Positions 46,899 to 55,979 of a stretch of DNA of 64,000 bases are shown piece by piece. Each line of letters starts with the position of its first letter. Position 1 is the stretch's first letter. The DNA comes from Alteraurantiacibacter hainanensis (GTDB lineage Bacteria; Pseudomonadota; Alphaproteobacteria; Sphingomonadales; Sphingomonadaceae), in assembly GCF_036321025.1 (NCBI RefSeq), contig NZ_JAZAPB010000002.1, positions 434,001-498,000 on the forward strand. Reading direction: 5' to 3'. The notes beneath the pieces are model-generated. The model was not told where the DNA came from, did no database searches, and saw only the letters and a list, made by a program, of their open reading frames with translations. Both the position numbers and the translations under genes were made by a program.

Positions 46899-48253
46899 TG
46901 ACGAACGCAATGGGCCTCTTGCTCCCTGCCTATTTCCTCGCGTGTCTGCTCCTGGGAGGCGCAAGCAATGGCGGATTTGTGGCCAACTTTGCTTTGCAGA
47001 TTTCGGGGCTGGCTATTGTCTTGATAGCCGTGGCGACCTTGCCGCGAAAACCCGGGTTCCATCTCGATCCGAGGTTCCGGAGCTTAGTTCTTTTCTCGGG
47101 TGTAATTGTTGGCCTTCAATTTGTTCCGCTTCCACTTTCGGTCTGGACCAGTCTCCCAGGGCGCGAGGCCATCGCCGCGGAACTGGCGCTTCTTGGCGTC
47201 ACCCCCTCTGCCACATTCGTGTCGCTCAGCATACATGACAGTCTTGCGTCGCTCGCATGGATGCTGCCGGCAGCCTGTTTCCTGGCCGCCATGTGGTTTC
47301 AGCTAGAGGTTCCCGCTCTGCAAATCGCTCTTGCGCTTATCGGAGGGACCCTAATCGCGATCGCCTTGGGTCTCGTGCAGTTCTTCGGAGGCGTAGACTC
47401 TTTCGCCTATCTCTACGAAATCACCAATCGCGGATTGATGGTCGGTGTCTTTGCAAACGCAAACCACATGGCAACTTTGCTTCTTGCCACGCTCCCCTTT
47501 CTTACCGCAGTCGTGCGTTCACAGATCGTAGTGCGGGAGAGCGCAAGAAGGGAACTTCTGCTTCTCTGGGCGGTGCTCGTCGGTTTCATTGTTCTCGCCA
47601 TCGGCTTGGTTGGATCGCTGACCGGCTACGCGCTTCTCCTCCCGGTCTTGGTCTTATGCGGCATGATGCTGCTTCCAGGAAGTCGCAAGAAGCTTCTCAC
47701 GGCGTTGTTGGGTGCCTTCGCAATTGGTATTGGGCTGGTTTCCCTTACGGATGAAGGGGGCAACGTTTTTTCCGAGGATGCAGCATTGTCAGAGCGTGGC
47801 CGACAACAGATCTTCTCCGTGACGCTCGAAGCTAACGAGGAATTCTGGCCGGTTGGGACAGGTCTCGGGACGTTTCGGGACATCTACGACAATTACGAAG
47901 ACCGCAACTCGGTCAGCAACGTCTATGTCAATCATGCCCACAGCGATTACCTTGAAGTCGCTCTCGAAATGGGGCTGGCCGGTGTGGCGGGCATTGTTGC
48001 TTTTCTCGCTTGGTGGTTAAGCCGACTGCGGGCCATCTGGGTGGGCAGGGCGACCGATCCTTTCGTTCACGCCGCCGCGATCGCCAGCGGAACGATTCTT
48101 GTACATTCTGGCTGGGACTATCCGCTCCGCACGGCGACTTTGAGCACGCTTTTCGCGTTCTGTTGTGTCCTGATGGGGCAACTCCAGTTGCGGACCATTG
48201 AAAAGAACCCCGCGAAAAGTAGCGACAGACGATCTAAAACATCAGGTGGGTGA
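46898..48253 (+). CDS. O-antigen ligase / polysaccharide polymerase (Wzy-like)
   Basis: 451 residues with about ten membrane segments. The large periplasmic loop contains GTGLGTFRDIYDNYEDR and VNHAHSDYLEVALEMGLAG, the H-x-D-Y-L-E-x-x-x-E-x-G motif typical of WaaL/Wzy_C (O-antigen ligase) proteins. In a locus with Wza and Wzc it probably polymerises repeat units. Start and stop overlap by one base with the previous gene. Confidence 0.88.
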   Translation: MTNAMGLLLPAYFLACLLLGGASNGGFVANFALQISGLAIVLIAVATLPRKPGFHLDPRFRSLVLFSGVIVGLQFVPLPLSVWTSLPGREAIAAELALLGVTPSATFVSLSIHDSLASLAWMLPAACFLAAMWFQLEVPALQIALALIGGTLIAIALGLVQFFGGVDSFAYLYEITNRGLMVGVFANANHMATLLLATLPFLTAVVRSQIVVRESARRELLLLWAVLVGFIVLAIGLVGSLTGYALLLPVLVLCGMMLLPGSRKKLLTALLGAFAIGIGLVSLTDEGGNVFSEDAALSERGRQQIFSVTLEANEEFWPVGTGLGTFRDIYDNYEDRNSVSNVYVNHAHSDYLEVALEMGLAGVAGIVAFLAWWLSRLRAIWVGRATDPFVHAAAIASGTILVHSGWDYPLRTATLSTLFAFCCVLMGQLQLRTIEKNPAKSSDRRSKTSGG

Positions 48254-48259
48254 GAGTTC

Positions 48260-48724
48260 ATGCCACGGACGGTCATCGATCTCGCACAAGTTTCTCGTCG
48301 TATCGGAAGCATCAGACGAGGCGAAGCGCGCGCCATCGTTCGCGGGATCTGGGAGTTAGCTAAGGCGCGCCTTCGCCACTTGAGGTTGACCCCGACTGCA
48401 ATATCGAACCTGAACGACCCGTTCAGGGGAGCATCCGGACAGGCGGTCGAGAACGCTGCAGCCTTGGAATATCTTCGGGGACAGGCCTTGGCTATTCGCC
48501 GGGCGTCACTTCTGGTCCCATGGCGTTCCGACTGCCTCGTCCAGGCTATTGCGCTTCAAAGATGGAGTGCCAGGGCGGGAATTAAGACCGCGATCACGCT
48601 TCAGGTTGGACGAGATCAGGAAGGCGAATTTGTCGCACACGCTATCCTTCGGTACGGCCACACCGTCGTGCTCGGGGCTGGTGAGTTGCCTTTGAGAGAT
48701 CTCTATACTCCCGAGCCGGAGTGA
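48260..48724 (+). CDS. Lasso-peptide B2-like protease (transglutaminase-like core)
   Basis: 154 residues. The C-terminal part matches the B2/Transglut_core3 fold: VPWRSDCLVQAIALQRWSARAG carries the catalytic Cys and EFVAHAILRYG the His. In known B2 proteins the His is followed by an AWVE-type strand leading to the catalytic Asp; here it reads AILRYGHTVVLG, so the acid is displaced or missing. B2 proteins cut the leader from lasso precursors with help from a PqqD-like B1 protein. It lies 6 nt after the polymerase gene, and the B1-like and precursor genes are about 13 kb away. Confidence 0.75.
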   Translation: MPRTVIDLAQVSRRIGSIRRGEARAIVRGIWELAKARLRHLRLTPTAISNLNDPFRGASGQAVENAAALEYLRGQALAIRRASLLVPWRSDCLVQAIALQRWSARAGIKTAITLQVGRDQEGEFVAHAILRYGHTVVLGAGELPLRDLYTPEPE

Positions 48725-48896
48725 AGCATGATTGCATTGCACGTGGCGTCAGCGAAGAACCGTCCCGAAGTGCGAACTCTTTCAATCATTCGCACTTGCA
48801 GCATCCTTCCAGTATCCGCATAAAGAATTGAAAATTGTGTTCGCCCCCGGTTCCTTTGTGATCCAATCTCGGCGCACATCAGGAGCTCTCGACAGC
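48725..48896 (+). other. 172-bp gap before gmd
   Basis: No supported gene. A 31-codon plus-strand ORF from 48729 has no recognisable content and lacks the lasso leader motif. The gap may hold a promoter for gmd-fcl. Confidence 0.4.
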
Positions 48897-50045
48897 ATGA
48901 CAAAAAAAGCCCTCATCACCGGCGTGACAGGTCAGGACGGCGCTTATCTCACCGAATTGCTGCTCGCCAAAGGCTATGAAGTCCATGGTGTGAAGCGCAG
49001 ATCTTCGTCCTTCAACACGGGGAGGATCGATAGCATCTACGAAGATCCCCATACCCCCCACCAGCGCCTCTTCCTGCACTACGGGGATCTCACCGATTCC
49101 ACCAATCTCGTGCGCCTGCTGAGCGAAATCCGACCCGATGAAGTCTACAACCTAGCCGCCCAGAGCCATGTTGCCGTCAGCTTCGAGACGCCGGAATACA
49201 CCGCCAACGCCGACGCTATCGGTACTCTGCGCTTGCTTGAGGCCATCCGCATTCTCGATCTCGAAAAGCAGACGCGGTTTTATCAGGCCTCGACGAGCGA
49301 GCTTTATGGTCTTGTTCAGGAAGTGCCGCAGAGCGAGACAACGCCCTTCTATCCGCGCTCCCCGTATGCTGCTGCGAAGCTGTACGCCTACTGGATCACG
49401 GTGAACTACCGGGAAGCCTACGGTATTCATGCATCGAACGGCATCCTTTTTAATCACGAGAGCCCGCTCCGAGGTGAGACTTTCGTCACGCGCAAGATAA
49501 CGCGTGCAGCCGCGGCGATCTCGCTCGGGATGCAGGACAGGCTCTATCTTGGTAACCTCGACGCACAGCGCGACTGGGGCCATGCTCGTGAATACGTTCG
49601 CGGCATGTGGCTCATGGTTCAGCAGGATGAGCCCGACGACTATGTGCTCGCTACTGGGGAAACGACTACCGTCCGCGAGTTCGTTAGGTGGTGCTTTACC
49701 GAGGTTGGTATCGATCTCGAGTTCAGGGGCTCTGGAGTGGACGAAATTGGCGTCGACCCGGTGTCGGGGAGGACCCTAGTCGAGATTGACCCGGCCTATT
49801 TCCGCCCGACCGAAGTCGACTTGCTGCTTGGTGACCCTGCCAAGGCGCGGGAAAAACTAGGCTGGAAACACGATACATCGGCGCGCGAACTCGCCCGCGA
49901 AATGGTTGCAGCCGACCTCAGCCTGATGAAGCAGACTCCCCATGCACGTCATGCAACAGACGAGATCGGGGATGGGCATACTCGAAACAGCTATGGGGTG
50001 GGCGTGCTCACCCGTAGCGAGAACCAGCTCGCAGGCAGCAAATGA
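48897..50045 (+). CDS. gmd: GDP-mannose 4,6-dehydratase
   Basis: 382 residues. The Rossmann motif is ALITGVTGQDGAYLTELLL; the SDR active site is visible as STSELYG with the downstream YPRSPYAAAKLYAYW (Tyr and Lys), plus GVKRRSSSFNT and FNHESPLRGETFVTRK. The reaction converts GDP-mannose to GDP-4-keto-6-deoxymannose, the first step to GDP-L-fucose. The start at 48897 has AGGAG upstream. A tail of about 30 residues after position 345 is unusual in content. It overlaps fcl by 4 nt. Confidence 0.95.
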   Translation: MTKKALITGVTGQDGAYLTELLLAKGYEVHGVKRRSSSFNTGRIDSIYEDPHTPHQRLFLHYGDLTDSTNLVRLLSEIRPDEVYNLAAQSHVAVSFETPEYTANADAIGTLRLLEAIRILDLEKQTRFYQASTSELYGLVQEVPQSETTPFYPRSPYAAAKLYAYWITVNYREAYGIHASNGILFNHESPLRGETFVTRKITRAAAAISLGMQDRLYLGNLDAQRDWGHAREYVRGMWLMVQQDEPDDYVLATGETTTVREFVRWCFTEVGIDLEFRGSGVDEIGVDPVSGRTLVEIDPAYFRPTEVDLLLGDPAKAREKLGWKHDTSARELAREMVAADLSLMKQTPHARHATDEIGDGHTRNSYGVGVLTRSENQLAGSK

Positions 50046-51016
50046 CGTTCGGTCTCAGTGGGATGAAGGTCTATGTAGCCGGTCACCGCGGGATGGTCGG
50101 CTCAGCGATTGTTCGCCGACTAGAGAGTGAAAATTGCGAGATCGTCACGGCTCCCCGGGATGTTGATCTGCGCGAGCAGGAAGCAGTGAGGAACTGGTTC
50201 TCATTAAATCGTCCCCATGGCGTCATTTTAGCCGCGGCCAAAGTCGGCGGTATCTGGGCCAATGACAATTGTCCCGCAGAGTTCTTGTACGATAACCTCG
50301 CGATCGAGGCGAATGTCATTGAGGCATCTCGCCGCTTCGACGTTGAGAAACTTCTTTTCCTCGGCTCCTCGTGTATCTATCCGCGAGACGCGGCACAGCC
50401 GATACGCGAGGACGCCCTCCTGACAGGTCCGCTTGAGCCCACGAACGAATGGTATGCCATTGCCAAGATCGCAGGGATTAAGCTGTGTCAGTCTTACCGC
50501 AGGCAATATGGCTGTGATTACATCAGCGCGATGCCGACGAACCTCTATGGACCCGGTGACAATTTCGACCTGGCGACAAGCCATGTTCTCCCCGCCCTTA
50601 TTCGCAAGGCCCACGAAGCGAAGGCCAGTGGCGAGCCCATGACTGTATGGGGCAGCGGCAGTCCACTTCGCGAATTTCTCCATGTTGATGACCTGGCAGA
50701 TGCCTGTATCCATCTCCTTAAGAACTACAGCGGCGAAATGCCGATAAACATTGGTTCGGGGCAGGAGATAAGTATCCGTGCGATCGCCGAGATGGTCGCG
50801 ACAATTGTCGGATGTTCCGAAGCGCTGGTATTCGATACCGAGAAGCCCGATGGTACGCCGCGAAAATTGCTCGACAGTTCGATGCTCTACGAACTTGGCT
50901 GGAGCGCAAAGATCGGCCTCGAGGACGGCATTCGTGATGCCTACAGCCACTATCTCGATCGCTTGGACGAAGAGGGCCTCCCTGGCGATCGGATCAATCG
51001 GCAAGCGGCCGGATGA
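50042..51016 (+). CDS. fcl: GDP-L-fucose synthase
   Basis: 324 residues, or 317 from the internal ATG at 50063 where homology starts (MKVYVAGHRGMVGSAI). Epimerase/reductase features are ILAAAKVGGIWAND, LFLGSSCIYPRDAAQPIRE, NEWYAIAKIAGIKLC (Tyr and Lys) and MPTNLYGPGDNFD. It turns the Gmd product into GDP-L-fucose. Coupled by 4-nt overlaps to gmd and to the sugar transferase gene. Confidence 0.94.
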   Translation: MTFGLSGMKVYVAGHRGMVGSAIVRRLESENCEIVTAPRDVDLREQEAVRNWFSLNRPHGVILAAAKVGGIWANDNCPAEFLYDNLAIEANVIEASRRFDVEKLLFLGSSCIYPRDAAQPIREDALLTGPLEPTNEWYAIAKIAGIKLCQSYRRQYGCDYISAMPTNLYGPGDNFDLATSHVLPALIRKAHEAKASGEPMTVWGSGSPLREFLHVDDLADACIHLLKNYSGEMPINIGSGQEISIRAIAEMVATIVGCSEALVFDTEKPDGTPRKLLDSSMLYELGWSAKIGLEDGIRDAYSHYLDRLDEEGLPGDRINRQAAG

Positions 51017-52296
51017 TGTATCAGTTCCGCCTCGACGACCGTCACGTCCACCGGAGCCTCTTCCATTCGCTTAGGGTCCAGATCGTCTATGTTCTGGCCA
51101 CCAGCCTCGCCGCCCCGCTACTCGTTTTCGGCATCGTGCGGGGAACGCATGTCTTCGCCTTTAACTCAACGATCAATGCCCAAACGCTGGCCGTCATGGC
51201 CGCACTGCTGACCTTATTTACGCTACGTCAGGTAGGCGGCTTCTTCGGCTTGGTACTGTCACGATGGATACTGCCCACTTATGGTACCTTTGCCGCGATC
51301 CTCGGCGGCGTGGTAATATTCCTCCGCCTCCCTTACAGCAGCGTCCTTCTTGCGATCAATTTCGTATTCGCAATCATAGCTCTTTATGTCCTTGTCGTGC
51401 TCATGGCTCGAGGAAAACGGGCGATCTGTTACGTCATTCCTGTGGGCCGCGCCACTGAGCTCGAGGACCACGGCAAGCTTGACATGATCACGCTTGAGCA
51501 CCAGGTGCTCCCGGGCGACGAAAATGCGATCGTCGTGGCGGATCTCCATGCTGATCTCGGCCCTGATTGGGAGCGATTTCTTACCGAAGTCGCGTTGCAG
51601 GGGCACCCAATCTACCACGTTGTCCAGTTGCGCGAGGCGCTTACCGGGAAGGTGCAATTCGATCACCTTTCCGAGAACAGTTTTGGCGCACTCATTCCCG
51701 CAATTGCCTATAAGAAAGTGAAGCGCCTGATCGATCTCGCGGCATCACTCGCGCTTCTGCCTCTTCTTATTCCCATGATGATGGTGATTGGGCTTCTGGT
51801 AAAACTCGATTCGTCAGGTCCGGCTTTCTTCCTGCAGCGACGGATGGGATATTGCGGTCAGCCATTTTGGATGGTGAAGTTCCGCACGATGACCGTCACC
51901 GAGGATGGCGAAGATGGCGAAGCGAGTCATACTGTCGAGAACGACGAGCGTATCACCCGGTTGGGACGGTTTCTTCGACGAACTCGGCTCGACGAGTTGC
52001 CTCAGGTGTTCAACATTCTTCGCGGAGAGATGAGCTGGATCGGGCCCCGCCCTGAAGCGGTGAGCCTTTCACGCGACTACGCGAGCAAGGTGCCGAATTA
52101 CCGTTACCGCCATCTCGTCAGGCCTGGTATTACCGGTTGGGCCCAGGTGCACCAGGGTCACGTAATCACCGTCGAAGACATTCAAGACAAGCTGCGATAC
52201 GACTTCTATTACGTGAAGAATATCTCGTTCTGGATCGACATGATCATCGCGCTCGGGACAGTGCGGGTAATGATCTCGGGGTTTGGAGCACGCTAG
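51013..52296 (+). CDS. Undecaprenyl-phosphate sugar phosphotransferase (WcaJ/WbaP type)
   Basis: 427 residues. Four N-terminal membrane segments, a central soluble region and the bacterial sugar transferase domain from about residue 238: KRLIDLAASLALLPLL, FFLQRRMGYCGQPFWMVKFRTM, RLGRFLRRTRLDELPQVFNIL, MSWIGPRPE and RPGITGWAQVH. It loads the first sugar phosphate on undecaprenyl phosphate to begin repeat-unit synthesis. It is the last gene of the plus-strand exopolysaccharide operon. Confidence 0.93.
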   Translation: MMYQFRLDDRHVHRSLFHSLRVQIVYVLATSLAAPLLVFGIVRGTHVFAFNSTINAQTLAVMAALLTLFTLRQVGGFFGLVLSRWILPTYGTFAAILGGVVIFLRLPYSSVLLAINFVFAIIALYVLVVLMARGKRAICYVIPVGRATELEDHGKLDMITLEHQVLPGDENAIVVADLHADLGPDWERFLTEVALQGHPIYHVVQLREALTGKVQFDHLSENSFGALIPAIAYKKVKRLIDLAASLALLPLLIPMMMVIGLLVKLDSSGPAFFLQRRMGYCGQPFWMVKFRTMTVTEDGEDGEASHTVENDERITRLGRFLRRTRLDELPQVFNILRGEMSWIGPRPEAVSLSRDYASKVPNYRYRHLVRPGITGWAQVHQGHVITVEDIQDKLRYDFYYVKNISFWIDMIIALGTVRVMISGFGAR

Positions 52297-53556
52297 CTAG
52301 CCGGTAGGCCGCTCGCCCAACGAGGCATCCGGCTTCTTCACGGAAACTTGAGATAGCAAATCATCCCATTCGCCAATCCGCGACAGCCTGCGAAGATTAT
52401 CTTCGCAGTAGCGCCGCCCGTTCTCGCCCAAGCGTCGGCGCAAACCGGCATCGTTCGACAACAATTGCAAATAGTCGACAACTTCTTGGACGCGTCCCTT
52501 GCCGAAGCTCTTGCCGCATTCGGCTGCATTGATCAGGCGGGCAATTTCCCCGTCGGTATCCCCTATGAAGATGATGGGGCGACCTGCGGCAATGGCGCCA
52601 TAGAACTTGCTCGGAACGATCAGGCCTTCAAGTTCAGGTTCGAGCGAGAGCCAGTGGATGTCGGCGACTGCAAGGCTCAGGCGAAGTTCGCCGCGTGGGC
52701 GGTATCCTCGCACTTGAAAATGAGGCGCAATGAGAGGCTCATTTGCCACAACCGGCAACCTTGCATGTTTGACCCCTCCGCCGACGAACAGGAACTGCAA
52801 GTGCGTTTCGCCCATGGCGATCAGTCGGCGCCCGGCGTCGAGCATAGTGTCCACATCGTGTGCTCGCCCCAAGTTACCGGAATAACCGACGATCACGCTG
52901 CTCTCGGACAAATTCCATTCGCTGCGGAGCGGATTGTTGGCGATGGGCAGGGGGGCCAGCTCGTCTTCGTCAGCCCAATTCGGAATCACACGGATTTTTG
53001 CCTCATCGACGCCGATAGCAGCGACCCTTTGTGCCATTCGCGACCCGATGCAAACGTTCACGTTCGCCAGCTTCCACGACCGGTCGCGAAGAAATCGCGA
53101 CATCCTGACAACTAGACTGGTATCTGAGCCAAACCCCAGCACCGTGGCCGTCTCAGGATAAATGTCCTGGAGCCAGTTGATCATCCGCGCGCGCTTGAGG
53201 CGAGCGATTGGTTGCACGAAAACACTTACGAGCGGCGGGTCGGTGAGGCAGATAACTGCGTCATCGCGCTTTATCGTCCGGAGACCCACGATAATGACGC
53301 CAAGGTAGAAGAGGAAGAAATTGAAGAGCCGTTGAAGCAGCGAACCATTGCCGCGCGCCAGGCCCGGGATGCGGATTGTTCTGACGTTTTCGAAATTCCG
53401 CTGCTCGAGATCATCACCTTCGGTGTGCACGCTTGCGCTGGTAATGACCACGCACTCGCGCTCCGACGTATCGAGACCGCTCAACAGGTCGCTGATCATC
53501 ACCGCTGTTGCCGATTGATCAGGAAAAAAGAAGCGGTTGATAAAGATGTACTTCAA
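52297..53556 (-). CDS. GT4-family glycosyltransferase (WcaI/WbuB-like)
   Basis: About 419 residues. The N-terminus KYIFINRFFFPDQSATAVM and DDAVICLTDPPLVSVF, INWLQDIYPETA, VIPNWADEDELAP and VGYSGNLGRAHDVDTML match colanic-acid-type WcaI/WbuB glycosyltransferases, which often transfer fucose or an N-acetyl hexosamine. The start is taken as the TTG at 53556, where family homology begins after a GGGGAACGAG stretch; an in-frame GTG at 53595 would add 13 residues. It converges on the sugar transferase gene. Confidence 0.88.
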   Translation of the reverse strand: MKYIFINRFFFPDQSATAVMISDLLSGLDTSERECVVITSASVHTEGDDLEQRNFENVRTIRIPGLARGNGSLLQRLFNFFLFYLGVIIVGLRTIKRDDAVICLTDPPLVSVFVQPIARLKRARMINWLQDIYPETATVLGFGSDTSLVVRMSRFLRDRSWKLANVNVCIGSRMAQRVAAIGVDEAKIRVIPNWADEDELAPLPIANNPLRSEWNLSESSVIVGYSGNLGRAHDVDTMLDAGRRLIAMGETHLQFLFVGGGVKHARLPVVANEPLIAPHFQVRGYRPRGELRLSLAVADIHWLSLEPELEGLIVPSKFYGAIAAGRPIIFIGDTDGEIARLINAAECGKSFGKGRVQEVVDYLQLLSNDAGLRRRLGENGRRYCEDNLRRLSRIGEWDDLLSQVSVKKPDASLGERPTG

Positions 53557-53719
53557 ACTCGTTCCCCAGCGTCGAAGCGCGTGCTTTTCGCGCACCGCTC
53601 AGGTCATTGCAAGCTACATGCTGCAATGCGGAACGAAAAATATGAATTCTCGCAATCGGTTGTACCTCGCATCCGACGTCAACCTCGACCTGAGTGCCGC
53701 GCGCGGCTATTATCAGGCC

Positions 53720-54259
53720 ATGGAGAATGCAATTCCAGTAAGGGGCGCTCCGCGAGCGAGCAGTGGCAAACGGTGGTTCGTGGCGCAGACACAGGCGCGA
53801 CGCGAGCAGTTTGCGGTGGTGCACCTCGAGCGCCAGAACTTCGAATGCTACCTGCCGGTGATCGAGAGGCCGCGACGGGCTTCGGGGAAGCTAACAGTCA
53901 GCCGCGAAGCCCTGTTCCCCGGCTATACCTTCGTCTCGTTTGATCCATTGCGTGATCGCTGGCGATCGATAAACGGGACGCATGGAGTGATAAGGCTGAT
54001 CAGCTTTGCGGAAGATCCTGCTCCCATGCCGGCCGGGTTTGTCGATTCGCTTAGACGTCGCCTCAGCTCGAACGGTTTCAGCGAGTTCGAACGCGAGCTT
54101 ACAAGCGGAGATAACGTACGGATCGTAGGAAGCGCGTTCGACGACATGACAGGCACATTGCTTACCGCAAGACCACAGGACCGCGTGATCGTCCTTTTGG
54201 ATCTCTTGTCGGGGCCGCGAAAGGTTAGCTTGTCGCGAAGCCACCTGGTACCCGCTTGA
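53720..54259 (+). CDS. NusG/RfaH-family transcription antiterminator (UpxY/LoaP type)
   Basis: 179 residues. The NGN domain reads KRWFVAQTQARREQFAVVHLERQNFECYLPV, noted by WFVAQTQARRE and NFECYLPVI, then ALFPGYTFVSFD and HGVIRLISF; the C-terminal KOW is in ELTSGDNVRIVGSAFDDMTG. Specialised NusG paralogs let RNA polymerase read through long polysaccharide or antibiotic operons. The gene is divergent from the GT4 gene and convergent with the ABC exporter. Confidence 0.88.
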   Translation: MENAIPVRGAPRASSGKRWFVAQTQARREQFAVVHLERQNFECYLPVIERPRRASGKLTVSREALFPGYTFVSFDPLRDRWRSINGTHGVIRLISFAEDPAPMPAGFVDSLRRRLSSNGFSEFERELTSGDNVRIVGSAFDDMTGTLLTARPQDRVIVLLDLLSGPRKVSLSRSHLVPA

Positions 54260-54281
54260 CCAGGAGATTGGAGCGCTCGGC

Positions 54282-55979
54282 CTAGATGCCGGCGATCGAG
54301 CGCCGGGGGAAGGATTCGCCTTCCAGGTCTTCCAGCGTAACCTCGGTCAATCTGCCGTTCTGAATCCGCAGGATACGATCCGCCAACGCGAGGCTCGCCG
54401 GCCTGTTGGTAATGATCAACACGGTCCGACCCAGAAGAGCAGTGCGCGAAGTCTCGACAAAGGTTGCCTCGCCATCGAGATCGAACATCGAGGTCGCTTC
54501 ATCGAGAACGAGGATCGGAGGGTCTGAAATGAGTGCCCGGGCGAGGGCGAGGCGCTGGCGCTGCCCTCCTGAAAGCCTGAAACCATGGTCACCGATCTGC
54601 GTGTAGTAGGCGTTCGGCAGATCCAGAATAAAGTCATGAGCCTGCGCCAGCAGGCACGCCTGTTCGATCTCGGCGTCGGAGATGGTCTCATCATTGAGGA
54701 TCAGGTTATCCTTGATTGTTCCGTTTTGCAGCAGCGGTCGCTGGGGAACGTAGCCAATCCTGCGACGCAGCTCCTGGATATTCAGGCTGGAAATCTCGCG
54801 ACCATCGAGCGTGATGCGACCCTTGTACGGAAGGTAGAATCCCAGCAGCAGCTTCACGATAGTGCTCTTACCGGCTCCGTTCTCGCCCACAAGCGCAACG
54901 ATTTCGCCTGGCTGTACATCGCAATCGACGCCGCGAAGCGTGTCGCTGCGGTTCCGGTAGGCAAACCAGACATCCTCGAAAGCGATCCAGCCCCTTGCAT
55001 CGGAGGGAGTCTCGAGCTTTGCGTACCCAGGTTCACGAGCCTCCTGCAGGACATAGTGCAATCGTTCTAGCGTGCCGCGAGCCGTATTAAGCTGGCCAAT
55101 AAGATTGGCGAGCGAGCCGACCGGGACTGTGAGCAAGGCAGCATAGAGAAGGAATCGAAAGAACTCGGTGGCCCCCATGCGCTCGTCCGCCACGCTCTGA
55201 CTGGCAAGCACGAGCAGGAGGACAGCGCCAAGGGCCGTAACCAGGGTGAGCGAAGGGGAGAAGACGGCATAGATCTTCTCTCGCTGGACCTTGAGCAGGC
55301 GCGCCCTGCCCACGACAGCGTGATAGGCATTTAGGCGAACGTCCTCGCGGGCGAAGGCCTTGATGGCGGGCAGCATTTCGAGGTCTTCTTCGGCAGCAGC
55401 AAAGACACGGGCCTCGGCCTGCTGGAGCTGGTTCGCGAGCAGGCGCAGCCGCCGTCCGATGACCCTAAGAGAGATGTAATAGGCTGGCAGCAGGATGGAG
55501 AAGATCAGGGCGAGGAGCGGGTTCAATACAAACAGGATCAACAAGGCGCCGACTCCCGTGATCAACGCTGCCGGGATGGCGGTAAGGGTGCCAGAGATGA
55601 ATGCGCTGAGGCGCGAGACTTCCGAAGTCAAAAGGGCGAGCAGGTCACCGCGGCGACTGTGGTCGAAGAAGCCCATGGGCAGGCGCTGGACGTGCGCATA
55701 GATGTCGCGCCGGAAATCCGCTTCAATGCGGCTGCCTACAGAGGCTGCCAATAGCGCGCCCGCGATCTTGAACATGGTGAAGACAAGAAGGATCACTACC
55801 AGGAGTATTGCAACGCCAGCGATATCGGTCTCCCCGGCGGCAAGAATGTCGCCGACCAGGCGCGCAGAAACCCACGGAACGGCCAATAACGCGCCCGAGC
55901 TGAGCAGGGATAGCAGGACCACCAGCGCCAATGCCGGGGTATAGGCCTTTGCGTGGTCGAGCAGCGACTTGAAGCCCAT
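54282..55979 (-). CDS. ABC exporter (fused membrane and ATPase domains) with altered H-loop
   Basis: 565 residues. Six membrane segments precede an ATPase domain with Walker A GENGAGKST (about 365), Q-loop RPLLQNGTI, signature LSGGQRQRLALARAL and Walker B ILVLDEAT. The D-loop reads SMFD instead of SALD. The H-loop reads IITNRPASLALAD: the His that stabilises the ATP gamma-phosphate in nearly all exporters is Asn. Length and architecture suit a peptide or lipid exporter. In this locus it could export the lasso-type peptide or flip a polysaccharide precursor. Confidence 0.88.
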   Translation of the reverse strand: MGFKSLLDHAKAYTPALALVVLLSLLSSGALLAVPWVSARLVGDILAAGETDIAGVAILLVVILLVFTMFKIAGALLAASVGSRIEADFRRDIYAHVQRLPMGFFDHSRRGDLLALLTSEVSRLSAFISGTLTAIPAALITGVGALLILFVLNPLLALIFSILLPAYYISLRVIGRRLRLLANQLQQAEARVFAAAEEDLEMLPAIKAFAREDVRLNAYHAVVGRARLLKVQREKIYAVFSPSLTLVTALGAVLLLVLASQSVADERMGATEFFRFLLYAALLTVPVGSLANLIGQLNTARGTLERLHYVLQEAREPGYAKLETPSDARGWIAFEDVWFAYRNRSDTLRGVDCDVQPGEIVALVGENGAGKSTIVKLLLGFYLPYKGRITLDGREISSLNIQELRRRIGYVPQRPLLQNGTIKDNLILNDETISDAEIEQACLLAQAHDFILDLPNAYYTQIGDHGFRLSGGQRQRLALARALISDPPILVLDEATSMFDLDGEATFVETSRTALLGRTVLIITNRPASLALADRILRIQNGRLTEVTLEDLEGESFPRRSIAGI

